A DNA stretch of 64,000 nucleotides from Algoriphagus sp. (GTDB lineage: Bacteria; Bacteroidota; Bacteroidia; Cytophagales; Cyclobacteriaceae): contig JAGXQZ010000001.1 in the NCBI GenBank assembly GCA_018336015.1, forward strand, positions 31,144-95,143. The letters are read 5' to 3'. Shown here piece after piece: positions 9,072 through 17,550 of the stretch (positions are counted from its first letter, which is position 1; every line of letters begins with the position of its first letter). The translations under genes and the position numbers were made by a program. Under the pieces are notes generated by a model that worked only from the letters and a program-made list of their open reading frames with translations, ran no database searches and was not told the DNA's origin.

Positions 9072-9473
9072 TTACGGTTTTTTCCAGGAAGATCGGGTTC
9101 CTTCATTGAGGTCAAAGACCAAGTAAAGTCTCTCCGGTTTTTTAAAAGATCGAGTAGATTCGTAAATACAGTCTACACTATACTCATTGGCTAAAGTGTG
9201 TTCCTCCCATTTTCCTTCGTACTGCGCATAGTTGATCACCGTGATTTCATGATATCCCTTTGGGACATCTACCGTAAATGATCCGGTTTTACTTTCAAGA
9301 GTTTCCGGTGATACACCGATTTCTCTGCCATCTATCCAAACGGATGTTCGGGTCAGATGATCAAAGCCATCTTCAATTCCTGTGAATTTCACAAAAACGG
9401 TCAGCTTGGTGGTTTGAGCAAATGTCAATTGAAAAGAAAAGGCCAATAAAGCCAGCAAAAGAAGTTTTTTCAT
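9072..9473 (-). CDS. Secreted protein of unknown function
   Basis: Protein of 133 residues with a clear signal peptide (MKKLLLLALLAFSFQLTFAQ) and a mature part of about 113 residues that looks all-beta. The pattern VWIDGREIGVSPETL...GSFTVDVPKGYHEITVIN resembles a PEGA-type or carbohydrate-binding-like sandwich, but I do not recognise a defined family. It is a single-gene unit: a terminator lies after it, and the zwf-pgl terminator lies upstream. Periplasmic location is predicted. Confidence 0.75.
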   Translation of the reverse strand: MKKLLLLALLAFSFQLTFAQTTKLTVFVKFTGIEDGFDHLTRTSVWIDGREIGVSPETLESKTGSFTVDVPKGYHEITVINYAQYEGKWEEHTLANEYSVDCIYESTRSFKKPERLYLVFDLNEGTRSSWKKP

Positions 9474-9618
9474 CTGATTAAATAGATTGGAACCGGGTTA
9501 AACTCCATTCGCTAAAGGTATGGATTTGGAAAAAAGTAAGGGTAAGGATAGGCATACGGAGAAATCCGTATTCTTTCACTTAGGGAGGAATTTCCTGGTC
9601 GACTTTGATAGAAAAGTA

Positions 9619-9645
9619 AAAAGACAGCTTGATGAGCTGTCTTTT
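9619..9645 (-). terminator. Rho-independent terminator after pgl
   Basis: Perfect 11-bp stem AAAAGACAGCT (9619-9629)/AGCTGTCTTTT (9635-9645), five-base loop, five bases past the pgl stop, with TTTTT-A-CTTTT on the minus strand. It closes the glucokinase-zwf-pgl unit. Confidence 0.9.
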
Positions 9646-9649
9646 CCGA

Positions 9650-10348
9650 TTATGATTTCGAGAGATGTTTAGCTGCGGCCCGATCAGCAAAAATGGTAGC
9701 ATGAGTCGGGTTTACTTTCCCCGCCGGAATACCTGGATCTTGCTGGAGAAGTCGTTGGAGCATTTCGGCTTTTTCTTCTCCTGTAACCAGCCAAAGGATT
9801 TCTTTAGCACGGTTGATCAGGGGATAGGTCATGGTCATACGCATTCGGCCTTGGTAGGGGAATGCAGTCATGGCAATATCCGAATCAGTCACCTCGCAAA
9901 CCGAATCTCCGGGAATCAGAGAGGCTGTATGCCCATCGGCACCCATGCCCAAATGAATAAGATCCAACTCTCCCTGTTCTGCCACTTTCCGAATAGCCTC
10001 TTCGTAGGCTTTGGTTTCCTCATCGAGGTTTTCGGAGATGACATGCATGGGGAATACGTTGATTCGGGTCATAATACCCGATCCTTCTATGGATTTGAAC
10101 AATTGGGTGAGGTTTCGCTCCTCATTTCCATCGGGGGCAACTCGCTCATCCACTTGAAAGAGAAACACTTTTTCCCATCTCAATTTGGCTTTAGCCAAGA
10201 TCTTGAGCATCTGCCAAGGTGTCTTTCCTCCACTGATGGCCATTGTAAAACTGCCTTTGGTCAGAATAGCAGTTCTGATTTTTTCTTCAATGTACTGAGC
10301 GGCTTTCTCTGCTACTTCGTCCGAATTATTAAAAATTTCCAGTGTCAT
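9650..10348 (-). CDS. pgl: 6-phosphogluconolactonase
   Basis: Protein of 232 residues of the DevB/SOL family. It hydrolyses 6-phosphogluconolactone to 6-phosphogluconate, the second step of the oxidative pentose phosphate pathway in the cytosol. Diagnostic stretches: MAISGGKTPWQML, FLFQVDERVAPDG (the DER motif), and LIHLGMGADGHTASLIPGD, which carries the conserved GMG-D-GH-AS-PG pattern. It starts one base after the zwf stop codon, which implies translational coupling and equal expression of the two consecutive enzymes. Confidence 0.95.
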   Translation of the reverse strand: MTLEIFNNSDEVAEKAAQYIEEKIRTAILTKGSFTMAISGGKTPWQMLKILAKAKLRWEKVFLFQVDERVAPDGNEERNLTQLFKSIEGSGIMTRINVFPMHVISENLDEETKAYEEAIRKVAEQGELDLIHLGMGADGHTASLIPGDSVCEVTDSDIAMTAFPYQGRMRMTMTYPLINRAKEILWLVTGEEKAEMLQRLLQQDPGIPAGKVNPTHATIFADRAAAKHLSKS

Positions 10349-10349
10349 A

Positions 10350-11729
10350 TTATTTTTTGTTTACCACAGGATTGTTCCAGCCTCCCGTGGGTACGATCAA
10401 TTCATTGACTTGGTCGGGACCCCAGTTTCCCGGTTCGTACTCAAATACCGGATAGTCAGATTTTAGGTAATCATCCACGATCTTCCAGGCCTCTTCGACA
10501 TAATCTTGTCGTGCAAAATGAGTCGGATCTCCCGCCATCGCATCGGTGAGTACACGCTCATAAGCATCCTTTTCATTGGGGAAAGGAGTAGGATTTCCCT
10601 GAATTTCAGACAATACCGAAGACATATCTTCCCCCTGCGCCATAATCAACATGCCGAAGGCAACCGTCACATCAGGGCTGATTCGGAAACGGATATGATT
10701 GGGTTGGGATGCGATCGAGGAATAGGCTGAAGGTAAATGTTTGAATTTGACCAGGATCTCAGTGCAGGTGACAGGCAGGTACTTACCGGCCCGGATATAA
10801 AAAGGTACACCTTCCCAACGAGGCGAGTCGATATGGAGTCTCATGGCTGCGAAGGTTTCCGTTTTGGAGTTGGGCTGAACTGCCTTTTCTCCCAAATAGC
10901 CTTTGTATTGGCCTTTGACCACGTCTTGGGCTTTGAGAGGAGCAATAGCTTTGAGCACTTTTACCTTTTCATCCCGGATGGATTCGCTGTCCAGAGCTTT
11001 GGGTGGTTCCATGGTCAGGTTGCAAAGAATCTGGAACAGGTGGTTTTGAATGACATCGCGGATGGCGCCTGTGACATCGTAGAATGCACCCCGGCTTTGG
11101 ATTCCAAAATCTTCGGCCATCGTGATTTCCATGGACTCGATGTGGGTTTTGTTCCAAACGGGTTCGAGCAGGGAATTGACAAAGCGGAAAAAGACAATGT
11201 TGTTTACCGGCCGCTTGCCTAGGTAATGGTCGATTCGGTAGATTGCGCTTTCCGAAAACTTGGAAAGGAGCACTTTATTCAGTGCACTCGCTGACTCAAA
11301 ATCGGTCCCAAAAGGCTTTTCCACAATCACTCTGGCACCTTTGGCACAGCCTGATAGATCCAATTGCTCGACGATTTTGGGAAAAAGGACAGGAGGGATG
11401 GCTAGGTAGTGAGTAGGATTTTTGGCATTTCCCAAAGCCTCTCGGATTCTTATAAAGGTCTGTGTATCGGTATAGTCACCGCCCACAAACCCAAGGAGGC
11501 TGTAGAATTTGGCAAACGATTCTTCATCGTATTGGCCGTATTTCTGCACACTTTCTTTGGCCCTTGCTCTGAGTTTTTCCAGGTCATAATCGCCTCTGGC
11601 TACTCCGATGATAGGGGAATTGAGATTCCCTCTTTTGACCATCAAATGCAAGGCAGGGAATATTTTTTTATAAGCCAGATCGCCTGTTGCACCATAAAAT
11701 ACCAGCGCGTCTGATTTTACTTGAGCCAT
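10350..11729 (-). CDS. zwf: Glucose-6-phosphate 1-dehydrogenase
   Basis: Protein of 459 residues, slightly shorter than the usual 480-510. The NADP-binding Rossmann motif is [10 protein letters not shown] (13-22), the conserved EKPFG is at 137-141, and the active-site signature RIDHYLGK is at 165-172. It oxidises glucose-6-phosphate to the lactone with NADP+ reduction. The C-terminal beta+alpha domain is complete ([11 protein letters not shown], then [10 protein letters not shown]). Order in the transcript is glucokinase, zwf, pgl. A gnd gene is not in the window, so the next step could be decarboxylation or the Entner-Doudoroff route. Confidence 0.97.
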   Translation of the reverse strand: MAQVKSDALVFYGATGDLAYKKIFPALHLMVKRGNLNSPIIGVARGDYDLEKLRARAKESVQKYGQYDEESFAKFYSLLGFVGGDYTDTQTFIRIREALGNAKNPTHYLAIPPVLFPKIVEQLDLSGCAKGARVIVEKPFGTDFESASALNKVLLSKFSESAIYRIDHYLGKRPVNNIVFFRFVNSLLEPVWNKTHIESMEITMAEDFGIQSRGAFYDVTGAIRDVIQNHLFQILCNLTMEPPKALDSESIRDEKVKVLKAIAPLKAQDVVKGQYKGYLGEKAVQPNSKTETFAAMRLHIDSPRWEGVPFYIRAGKYLPVTCTEILVKFKHLPSAYSSIASQPNHIRFRISPDVTVAFGMLIMAQGEDMSSVLSEIQGNPTPFPNEKDAYERVLTDAMAGDPTHFARQDYVEEAWKIVDDYLKSDYPVFEYEPGNWGPDQVNELIVPTGGWNNPVVNKK

Positions 11730-11805
11730 AAATAGCTTGTGATATTGCGTTGAGATAAAATGAAATTGGAAGAAAATAGAACCTTCAAAGGAGTTTTATA
11801 GGAAA

Positions 11806-12465
11806 TCAAACCTTAAAAGATCGCTCCCATAACCGGAAGCCACCAGTGAATGCATTTTTGTTTGATCCAAGTCTACAGTCAGCAGGGATTTCTTCCAGCA
11901 GTTTGGAATTTCCTCCTCCTAGCACAATTTGATCTGGCTGAAAACAGTGTCTAAAGTGATCGATGGTCAAGTAAACCATCTCCATCCATTTTTTCTTGCC
12001 TAATTTTTTCAAGGCTGCATTGCCTACGTGAGTTTCAAAAGTTCCCATTTTAAACGGGAGATGTCCGCCTTCCAGCGGCAGTAGTAGGTCTTCAAAAACC
12101 ATAGCTGTACCTAGGCCTGTACCAAAACCCATGAATAAAAGTTTGCCTCCTTCATAGCTTCCAAGTGCCTGCATCACTGCATCATTGATAATTTTTACCG
12201 GACAACCAAAGGCTTTTTCAAAATCAAATCCTTTCCATCCGCCACCCATATTGACAGGGTCAGCTTCTATTTTACCGTGTTTTACTACGCCAGGAAATCC
12301 GATTGAAATCACCTCATACTTCCAATTTTTGGCGGCTTCTTTGACCAGAGGTACTAGTTCTTCCGGTCTGAAGTCGTTGCCAGACGGGATTTTGATCCGT
12401 TCGGGCTGACCGGTAGCTAGAATTTTGATGTTGGATCCTCCTATGTCAATGACCAGTACATTCAT
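11806..12465 (-). CDS. ROK-family glucokinase, polyphosphate-glucokinase-like
   Basis: Protein of 219 residues, short for a ROK kinase (about 300) but near polyphosphate glucokinases (about 250). Phosphate-1 motif DIGGSNIKI (7-15); the catalytic-Asp region reads IINDAVMQALGSY; the phosphate-2 region is MGFGTGLGTAMV; then LPLEGGHLPF and VGNAALKKLGKK, matching the PPGK pattern L-P-x-E-x-G-H. The zinc-binding cysteine cluster of many ROK proteins is absent, as in PPGKs. It should make glucose-6-phosphate from glucose with polyphosphate or ATP, feeding zwf, whose gene lies 76 bp downstream. The phosphoryl donor cannot be read from sequence. Confidence 0.8.
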   Translation of the reverse strand: MNVLVIDIGGSNIKILATGQPERIKIPSGNDFRPEELVPLVKEAAKNWKYEVISIGFPGVVKHGKIEADPVNMGGGWKGFDFEKAFGCPVKIINDAVMQALGSYEGGKLLFMGFGTGLGTAMVFEDLLLPLEGGHLPFKMGTFETHVGNAALKKLGKKKWMEMVYLTIDHFRHCFQPDQIVLGGGNSKLLEEIPADCRLGSNKNAFTGGFRLWERSFKV

Positions 12466-12668
12466 TCTTTTGAGTCAGGTTTGATTTTGACGGGTAAGGC
12501 AGCCCGTAGCAGATTTAGGTTTCAAAGCTTAAAGATAGTATATACTGAGTGGAGATGCAGAATTAAATTTTGATTCTAAGCTTCTTAGTCAATTTAACCG
12601 AATTAAAAATCAATGGTTTAGGTTTGAGAAAAATTAAAGACTAATGGTTTGATTTAATATAAAAATGA

Positions 12669-12693
12669 AAAAGGCGAGTGTTGCTCGCCTTTT
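12669..12693 (-). terminator. Rho-independent terminator
   Basis: Perfect 10-bp stem AAAAGGCGAG (12669-12678)/CTCGCCTTTT (12684-12693), five-base loop, 13 bp past the stop of the Rossmann-protein gene, with a T-rich tail on the minus strand. Confidence 0.9.
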
Positions 12694-12706
12694 TTGATGA
12701 GATGAT

Positions 12707-13300
12707 TTAGATCGATGCTGACTTCAGCGGATAGTTTGGATGCAAAATTCGGGTCTTAGTGGTTTTAGAACCGAAGATCTCCGGTTCGACAGTGATTTGG
12801 TCAGCGTCGATAGCCTTGTAGCCAATCAGCTCGACTAAACGGCGGACACGCAGTTTCTGAGGTATGGCTTCTCCAAATACCTTGGTTTCCTCTAATCGGC
12901 GGAATATGCCCGATTTGGGATAATCCACTCCAAAGTTGTTGAAAGCTCTGAAATGATATGCCTTTGGTGCGGCAGATCGGATCAAAACTGAGTTTGGGAG
13001 TTGGGAAATATCGGTTTGCGTACAATCAATGATGATTTTATCGTCTGTCTCTGCGGTGTTAAGCACCTTGATGATTTCTGCCAAAGAGGTAGTCTCAGCA
13101 CAGATCAGAATAATTTCTGATTGAATGATGGCTGATTCGTAGGGGCAAATGCGATGATTCAGTCGATTAAGGAGTTTCCACTCCGGAGCCTCAGTATCGA
13201 AATCCGAACTTACTCCAAACACTACCTCAAGACCTGCCTCGAGGTACTTTTTACCTAGCGTGTTGGAGAGCGAAGTGCCTCCAAGGAATCCAATTTTCAT
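12707..13300 (-). CDS. NAD(P)-binding protein, F420-dependent-oxidoreductase-like
   Basis: Protein of 197 residues. The N-terminus MKIGFLGGTSLSNTLGKKYL is a Rossmann dinucleotide loop (G-x-x-G-x-x...G), followed by EVVFGVSS, where charged residues end strand 2. The layout fits the NADPH-dependent F420 reductase/STEAP-like family (KIIIDCTQTD, then APKAYHFRAFNNFGV, corresponding to the conserved K-A-F-N segment). Cytophagales are not known to make F420, so the cofactor is more likely NADP with another acceptor (inference). It is a single-gene unit with a strong terminator and an AT-rich leader. Confidence 0.75.
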   Translation of the reverse strand: MKIGFLGGTSLSNTLGKKYLEAGLEVVFGVSSDFDTEAPEWKLLNRLNHRICPYESAIIQSEIILICAETTSLAEIIKVLNTAETDDKIIIDCTQTDISQLPNSVLIRSAAPKAYHFRAFNNFGVDYPKSGIFRRLEETKVFGEAIPQKLRVRRLVELIGYKAIDADQITVEPEIFGSKTTKTRILHPNYPLKSASI

Positions 13301-13521
13301 GTGCGTTCAATTAAATGAAACTGATAAAATGAGCTTTAAAAACTTCTGTTGATTTTTTGTAAACGACTGAAAACTAGGATAAATGAAGTATTTATCAAAA
13401 TAAAATTTTGAAAAAATTCATAATACAATATATTATTCATTTTTCTTACTAAGAACTTCAAAAAAATTGTAATCAAATAACAAAGCGGAATTTTAGAATT
13501 CTGAAAACCAAGCTTGTGGAA
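13301..13521. other. AT-rich gap between mnmE end and the Rossmann-protein gene
   Basis: Very AT-rich, with poly-A tracts and no ORF. It must hold the promoter of the minus-strand gene starting at 13300, but I find no full TTTG-N19-TANNTTTG match. No T-run hairpin was seen for the end of the mnmE transcript. Confidence 0.4.
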
Positions 13522-14904
13522 TTACTTCCCGATACAAAACTTACTGAAAATATTCGCCAGCAAGTCGTCTGTGGTCACTTGGCCGGTGATTTCACCGAGG
13601 AAGTGTAGGGCACGGCGGATGTCCATCGCGAGGAAGTCATTGGTCACTTGCCTGTCCAGTCCGGTGAGGACGTCGAGTAGGGACTCGCGGGTTTTGGTCA
13701 GGCTGTCGTAGTGACGCACGTTGGTGATGATGGTATTTCCGGTGCGGAATTTATCCAGATTCACCAGCTCAAGGATGCGGAGTTTGAGGCCCTCCAAGTT
13801 TTCTTTTTGGCCCGCTGAAATAAAAATGGTGTCGGGATGATTGGCTTTTAACTCACTGATAATATTTTCTTTAGCCTTGTCCGTCTTATTTGCCACTTTC
13901 AGGAATGGTACCCCCAGGTTTTCCAATTTGTTGATGTCTCGATTGATCTCTACCAGATCGGTATCGCTCAGGTCAAAGAGGTACAAAATCAGGGAAGCGG
14001 TCTTCATTTTTTCCTGAGTTCGGCTTACACCAATGGCCTCGATGGTGTCGGTCGTTTCCCTCAAACCAGCTGTATCGATAAATCGGAAGATGACGCCTCC
14101 GATGCTGATTTCATCTTCAATAAAATCCCGAGTGGTTCCGGCAATGTCGGATACGATGGCTTTTTCCTCGTTAAGCAAGGCATTGAGCAGGGTAGATTTT
14201 CCGGCGTTGGGCTTGCCGGCGATTACAGTTGGAACCCCATTTTTGATCACATTGCCCAAGTCAAAGCTAAGAATGAGTTCCTCGACGATTCTCAGAATCC
14301 GCTCTACCAATTGCCTTAAGTCGTCCCTGCTGGCAAACTCCACATCTTCTTCCACAAAGTCGAGTTCCAACTCGATCAGGGAAGCAAAATGGATGAGTTG
14401 ATTTCGGAGTTCTTGGATTTCTGAGGAAAAGCCTCCACGCATCTGGTTGAGTGCGGCTTGGTGGCTGGTTTCGGAGTCGGCATGAATCAGATCGGCTACT
14501 GCTTCCGCCTGTGCGAGGTCAAACTGCCCATTCAAAAATGCCCGTTGGGTAAACTCTCCCGGCTTGGCCAAGCGGATGCCCTTGCGGACAAAGAGCTTGA
14601 GCACTTGATTGATGATGTAGGAGGAACCGTGCGTGGAGATTTCCACCACATTTTCTTTGGTGAATGATTTTGGCGCTTTAAAAATAGAGACCAGAACCTC
14701 GTCAATGATCTTTTCTCCATCTCGAATGGTCCCAAAATGAATGGTGTGGGAAGGCTGATTTTCCAGATTTTTTCCAAAAAAGACCTCATCGGTCACGCGA
14801 ATGGCGTCTTTTCCGGAAAGCCGAATCACGGCAATGGCCCCAACTCCCTGAGGAGTAGCTAGGGCGATGATGGTGTCTTCGCGCTCGGCGAGGTTGAAAC
14901 TCAT
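13522..14904 (-). CDS. mnmE: tRNA uridine-34 modification GTPase MnmE
   Basis: Protein of 460 residues, full length for MnmE/TrmE. N-terminal THF-binding domain (DTIIALATPQGVGAIAVIRLSG), helical domain with a G domain inserted: G1 GKPNAGKS (230-237), G2 DIAGTTRD, G3 DTAG (277-280), G4 NKTD, and the C-terminal catalytic FCIGK with Cys457. With MnmG it installs the (carboxymethyl)aminomethyl group on U34 of several tRNAs. It overlaps the thioredoxin-like gene by 4 bp and is thus the last gene of a metal-uptake transcript, an unusual setting. MnmE is often found near replication origins; here it lies about 5 kb from the candidate origin. Confidence 0.97.
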   Translation of the reverse strand: MSFNLAEREDTIIALATPQGVGAIAVIRLSGKDAIRVTDEVFFGKNLENQPSHTIHFGTIRDGEKIIDEVLVSIFKAPKSFTKENVVEISTHGSSYIINQVLKLFVRKGIRLAKPGEFTQRAFLNGQFDLAQAEAVADLIHADSETSHQAALNQMRGGFSSEIQELRNQLIHFASLIELELDFVEEDVEFASRDDLRQLVERILRIVEELILSFDLGNVIKNGVPTVIAGKPNAGKSTLLNALLNEEKAIVSDIAGTTRDFIEDEISIGGVIFRFIDTAGLRETTDTIEAIGVSRTQEKMKTASLILYLFDLSDTDLVEINRDINKLENLGVPFLKVANKTDKAKENIISELKANHPDTIFISAGQKENLEGLKLRILELVNLDKFRTGNTIITNVRHYDSLTKTRESLLDVLTGLDRQVTNDFLAMDIRRALHFLGEITGQVTTDDLLANIFSKFCIGK

Positions 14905-15368
14905 GGTTGTTTGACTCCGAAGGCTTTTTTCACTAAATCATTTAATCCTGCTAAAAAGTCAGGGGCCGGTCTGTAGCCGGGGAGTTGGGCGATATTCTGC
15001 AGACCTGGTTCGATGATTACAAAGTTGGGATAAGAACGAACGCGCATGGCTGCTGCCATATCGGCTTCGCTGTAGGTTTTGCCCATGAACTCAAATTTCC
15101 GATTGGTATCCTCGGCGTTGAGTTTGACGGCATAGAAGTTCTTTTTCAGATGGGCCACTACCGCAGGATCCACAAAGGTTTCTTTGTCCATCTTTTTGCA
15201 CCAGCCACACCAGTCCGTGTACACGTCCACCAAAATCATTTTTGGGCTTTTGGCATTGGCCGCGATAGCCTCTTCAAATTTCATCCAGGTGATTTGTTCT
15301 TGCGCCGTAGCATTCAAGCTAAGCATCAGACCAAAGACCAACAAAAGGATTAAGTTCAGTTTTTTCAT
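14901..15368 (-). CDS. Thioredoxin-fold protein, periplasmic (CGWC)
   Basis: Protein of 155 residues. The start is placed at the ATG opening the signal peptide MKKLNLILLLVFGLMLSLNATAQ (complement of 15366-15368). The mature part is a thioredoxin fold of the DUF255/thioredoxin_7 kind with active site WCGWCKKMD, after VDVYTD and before ETFVDPAVV; the cis-proline segment is RSYPNFVII. Predicted to reduce or exchange disulfides outside the cytoplasm. It overlaps mnmE by 4 bp (ATGA) and follows the metal permease gene by 2 bp, so it is translationally coupled on both sides. A role in keeping a metal-binding partner reduced is only a guess. Confidence 0.85.
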   Translation of the reverse strand: MKKLNLILLLVFGLMLSLNATAQEQITWMKFEEAIAANAKSPKMILVDVYTDWCGWCKKMDKETFVDPAVVAHLKKNFYAVKLNAEDTNRKFEFMGKTYSEADMAAAMRVRSYPNFVIIEPGLQNIAQLPGYRPAPDFLAGLNDLVKKAFGVKQP

Positions 15369-15370
15369 AA

Positions 15371-16267
15371 TCACATCTCTAACGACGGGTTGGGGGAAGG
15401 AGTTCCTTTCCACCAAGTGGCATTTTTTCTTTTAAGAATAGCGCTGAGGAAAAAGAAAATTCCTGCTATGGTCACCATCATCCCTGCAATCGAACTGTCC
15501 ATCCAATAGGCAAGGTAGTATCCAAAAATGGCAATTAAAATGCCAAGTCCTGCGGTGAGTTTCAAAAGCGGAATCAGACTTTTGGTCCAGAGGAAAGCTG
15601 TCGCCGGCGGCACCACCAACAAGGCCACCACCAAAATCGCCCCGACGGATTCAAAGCTGCTGACAGTGGTATAAGACACCATGCTCATCAGGGCCAAGTT
15701 GATTCCTTTGGCATTGATGCCCATCACAGAGCTAAAGCTTTCATCGAAGCTTGTTAGAATCAACTCTTTAAATAACAGGTATATAAATCCAATAACGAAC
15801 AGGAAATTTAAGCCTGCCAGCCAGGTAATTCTCGGACCAAGATTTAGACCACTTTTCGTAATCCAAAGGTCAATCGGTAGGTAAGCAATCTCTCCATACA
15901 GCACGCATTCCTGATCCAAGTCTACCTTGTAGGCAAATAGGTTGATTAGAATAATACCAATTGCGAAGAGCAGGGTAAAGGTGATTCCGATGGAGGCATC
16001 GAGCTGAACTTTGGCTTTTTTGCGCAAGCCTTCTATCATCAGCGTAGCTAAAATACCCAATAATCCGGCACCGATGATGACTTCAAGGCTTCGCTGACTT
16101 CCTGACACAAAAAAGCCGATGACAATCCCAGGCAATACAGCATGAGAGATGGCGTCTCCGGTCATGGACATTTTGCGAAGCATCATAAATACACCCAGGA
16201 AACCACAAGAAATGGCGATAAGGGCGCCGGTGAAAATGATCAAAAACGCGTTGCTGTCAAAGGTCAT
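15371..16267 (-). CDS. Metal ABC transporter permease (TroD/ZnuB-like)
   Basis: Protein of 298 residues with about 8-9 membrane helices of the ABC-3 family (Zn/Mn/Fe). The conserved start LGVFMMLRKMSMTGDAISHAVLPGI and the segment SYTTVSSFESVGAILVVALLVVPPATA identify the family. It overlaps the preceding permease gene by 11 bp; the two are expected to form a heterodimer with the ATPase encoded upstream. Unlike its partner it has no C-terminal regulator extension. Confidence 0.9.
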   Translation of the reverse strand: MTFDSNAFLIIFTGALIAISCGFLGVFMMLRKMSMTGDAISHAVLPGIVIGFFVSGSQRSLEVIIGAGLLGILATLMIEGLRKKAKVQLDASIGITFTLLFAIGIILINLFAYKVDLDQECVLYGEIAYLPIDLWITKSGLNLGPRITWLAGLNFLFVIGFIYLLFKELILTSFDESFSSVMGINAKGINLALMSMVSYTTVSSFESVGAILVVALLVVPPATAFLWTKSLIPLLKLTAGLGILIAIFGYYLAYWMDSSIAGMMVTIAGIFFFLSAILKRKNATWWKGTPSPNPSLEM

Positions 16268-17549
16268 GGTTTTCTCGGGGGATAGTTTCCTGATGGGGAT
16301 CGAGGGTAGGAAAGTTGAGCCGCTTTTCCAGCATGGCTTCCAATTCCGGGGTAAGCAAATGCTCCATCTGCTCGGCAGACTCGTGCACGTGGTCAGGAGC
16401 GATATTCATGTATTCGTTGAGGTAAAGTTCCCACAGTCGATGAAGACGAACGATACGCATTGCGTCTGAAATTCCCTGTGTGGTAAGTTTCACAAGCGAT
16501 TGATTTTTAGAAATAAAACTTTCTTGTAGTAAATCTTTGATAGATTGGTCTATTTGGGCTTTCTGGTAGGGGTAGAGCTCATAGATTTCGTCTATGGTGA
16601 GGCCATTTTTGTTTTCTTCTTTTGCTTTATACAGCGCTTTCATCAGGTGGTCGCGGTGGGTTTTTCTCAGGTAGCTTTTTCTGGAAAAGTACCGGAAGAC
16701 GATCCCGCTTTTCGGAGAAAACATAAAAGAAAGCAAGGCAAAAAGAGAAAGAAAAACCACTACCCAAGGTCCCGTAGGCATTTGCGGCAGCACAAAGGAA
16801 ATATAGGTACCCAAGATGCCGGAGATAATCGAAAAGCAGGCTGCCAAAATCAAAAGCGGATTGAGTTTGTCGGTCCAAAATCTCGCAGCGGCACCGGGCG
16901 TAATCAGCAATGCGGCCATCAAGACTACCCCAATCGCCTGAATGCCGATAACCACGGCGAGAATCATCAGGACATTGAAGAGAAAACGGATCGCTTCCAT
17001 CGGAAAACCGATCGCTTTCCCATAGTTCGGATCAAAGACCATCAGGCGAAACTCCTTTAACAATAGCGTGAGAACTGCGATAATGGTGAGTGAAAGTCCT
17101 CCATATATCATCAAATCGGTCTCTGAGATGCCTATGGCATTTCCAAAAATAAAGGAGTTTAAGCCCGCGATTTCAGGATTGCCTGACTTTTGGAGTGCGG
17201 TCAACATTACGATGCCAATTCCGAAAAAGACGGATAGAATCGTAGCGATGATGGTGTCTTCGCTTAGCTTGGTGTTTTTCTTCAGCCAGGAACTCAGAAA
17301 TGTAGCCAAGGCACCTGACAGAAATGCTCCAGTGACGATGTAGACGGGGTTCTTTTCTCCTGCCAAAATGAACCCCAAACAGATTCCCGGCAACACCGCG
17401 TGGGAAATGGCATCACCCAAAAGTGCTTTTTTGTCCAAAAAAGAAAAGGTACCGACATAAGCTGAACCGATTCCCAACAGGGTGATGCCCAAAACCACCC
17501 AGGTGATCGAGGGATCTTGAAAGGTGAAGAAATAGACAAAGTCTTCCAT
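16257..17549 (-). CDS. Metal ABC permease fused to a DtxR/MntR-like domain
   Basis: Protein of 430 residues. Residues 1-278 are an ABC-3 permease (SFLDKKALLGDAISHAVLPGI; IQAIGVVLMAALLITPGAAA). Residues about 295-365 look like a winged helix (THRDHLMKALYK...ISDAMRIV). Residues 366-425 match the DtxR metal-binding and dimerisation domain: His370 and Glu374 in LHRLWELYL, His389 in DHVHES, Glu396 and His397 in QMEHLL, then FPTLDPHQETIP. So the cytosolic tail keeps the metal ligands of a metalloregulator. The stand-alone DtxR encoded first in this operon has the same segment. The fusion could sense cytosolic metal and gate the transporter, or bind DNA while membrane-anchored (inference). The gap to the ATPase gene is 1 bp. 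Confidence 0.9.
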   Translation of the reverse strand: MEDFVYFFTFQDPSITWVVLGITLLGIGSAYVGTFSFLDKKALLGDAISHAVLPGICLGFILAGEKNPVYIVTGAFLSGALATFLSSWLKKNTKLSEDTIIATILSVFFGIGIVMLTALQKSGNPEIAGLNSFIFGNAIGISETDLMIYGGLSLTIIAVLTLLLKEFRLMVFDPNYGKAIGFPMEAIRFLFNVLMILAVVIGIQAIGVVLMAALLITPGAAARFWTDKLNPLLILAACFSIISGILGTYISFVLPQMPTGPWVVVFLSLFALLSFMFSPKSGIVFRYFSRKSYLRKTHRDHLMKALYKAKEENKNGLTIDEIYELYPYQKAQIDQSIKDLLQESFISKNQSLVKLTTQGISDAMRIVRLHRLWELYLNEYMNIAPDHVHESAEQMEHLLTPELEAMLEKRLNFPTLDPHQETIPRENHDL

Positions 17550-17550
17550 A

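Noticed and set aside
8969..9115. N-terminal extension of the malonyl-CoA synthetase
   Set aside because: It would read through a terminator and overlap the upstream gene, and the 49 extra residues are unlike the family; the ATG at 8968 is used.
9665..10408. Open frame of 247 codons on the plus strand opposite pgl
   Set aside because: It lies wholly against pgl and the zwf end, whose products are clear family members, and its translation has no recognisable domain; it is a by-product of codon use.
10737..11222. Open frame of 161 codons on the plus strand inside zwf
   Set aside because: Antisense to a well-supported glucose-6-phosphate dehydrogenase, with no family features.
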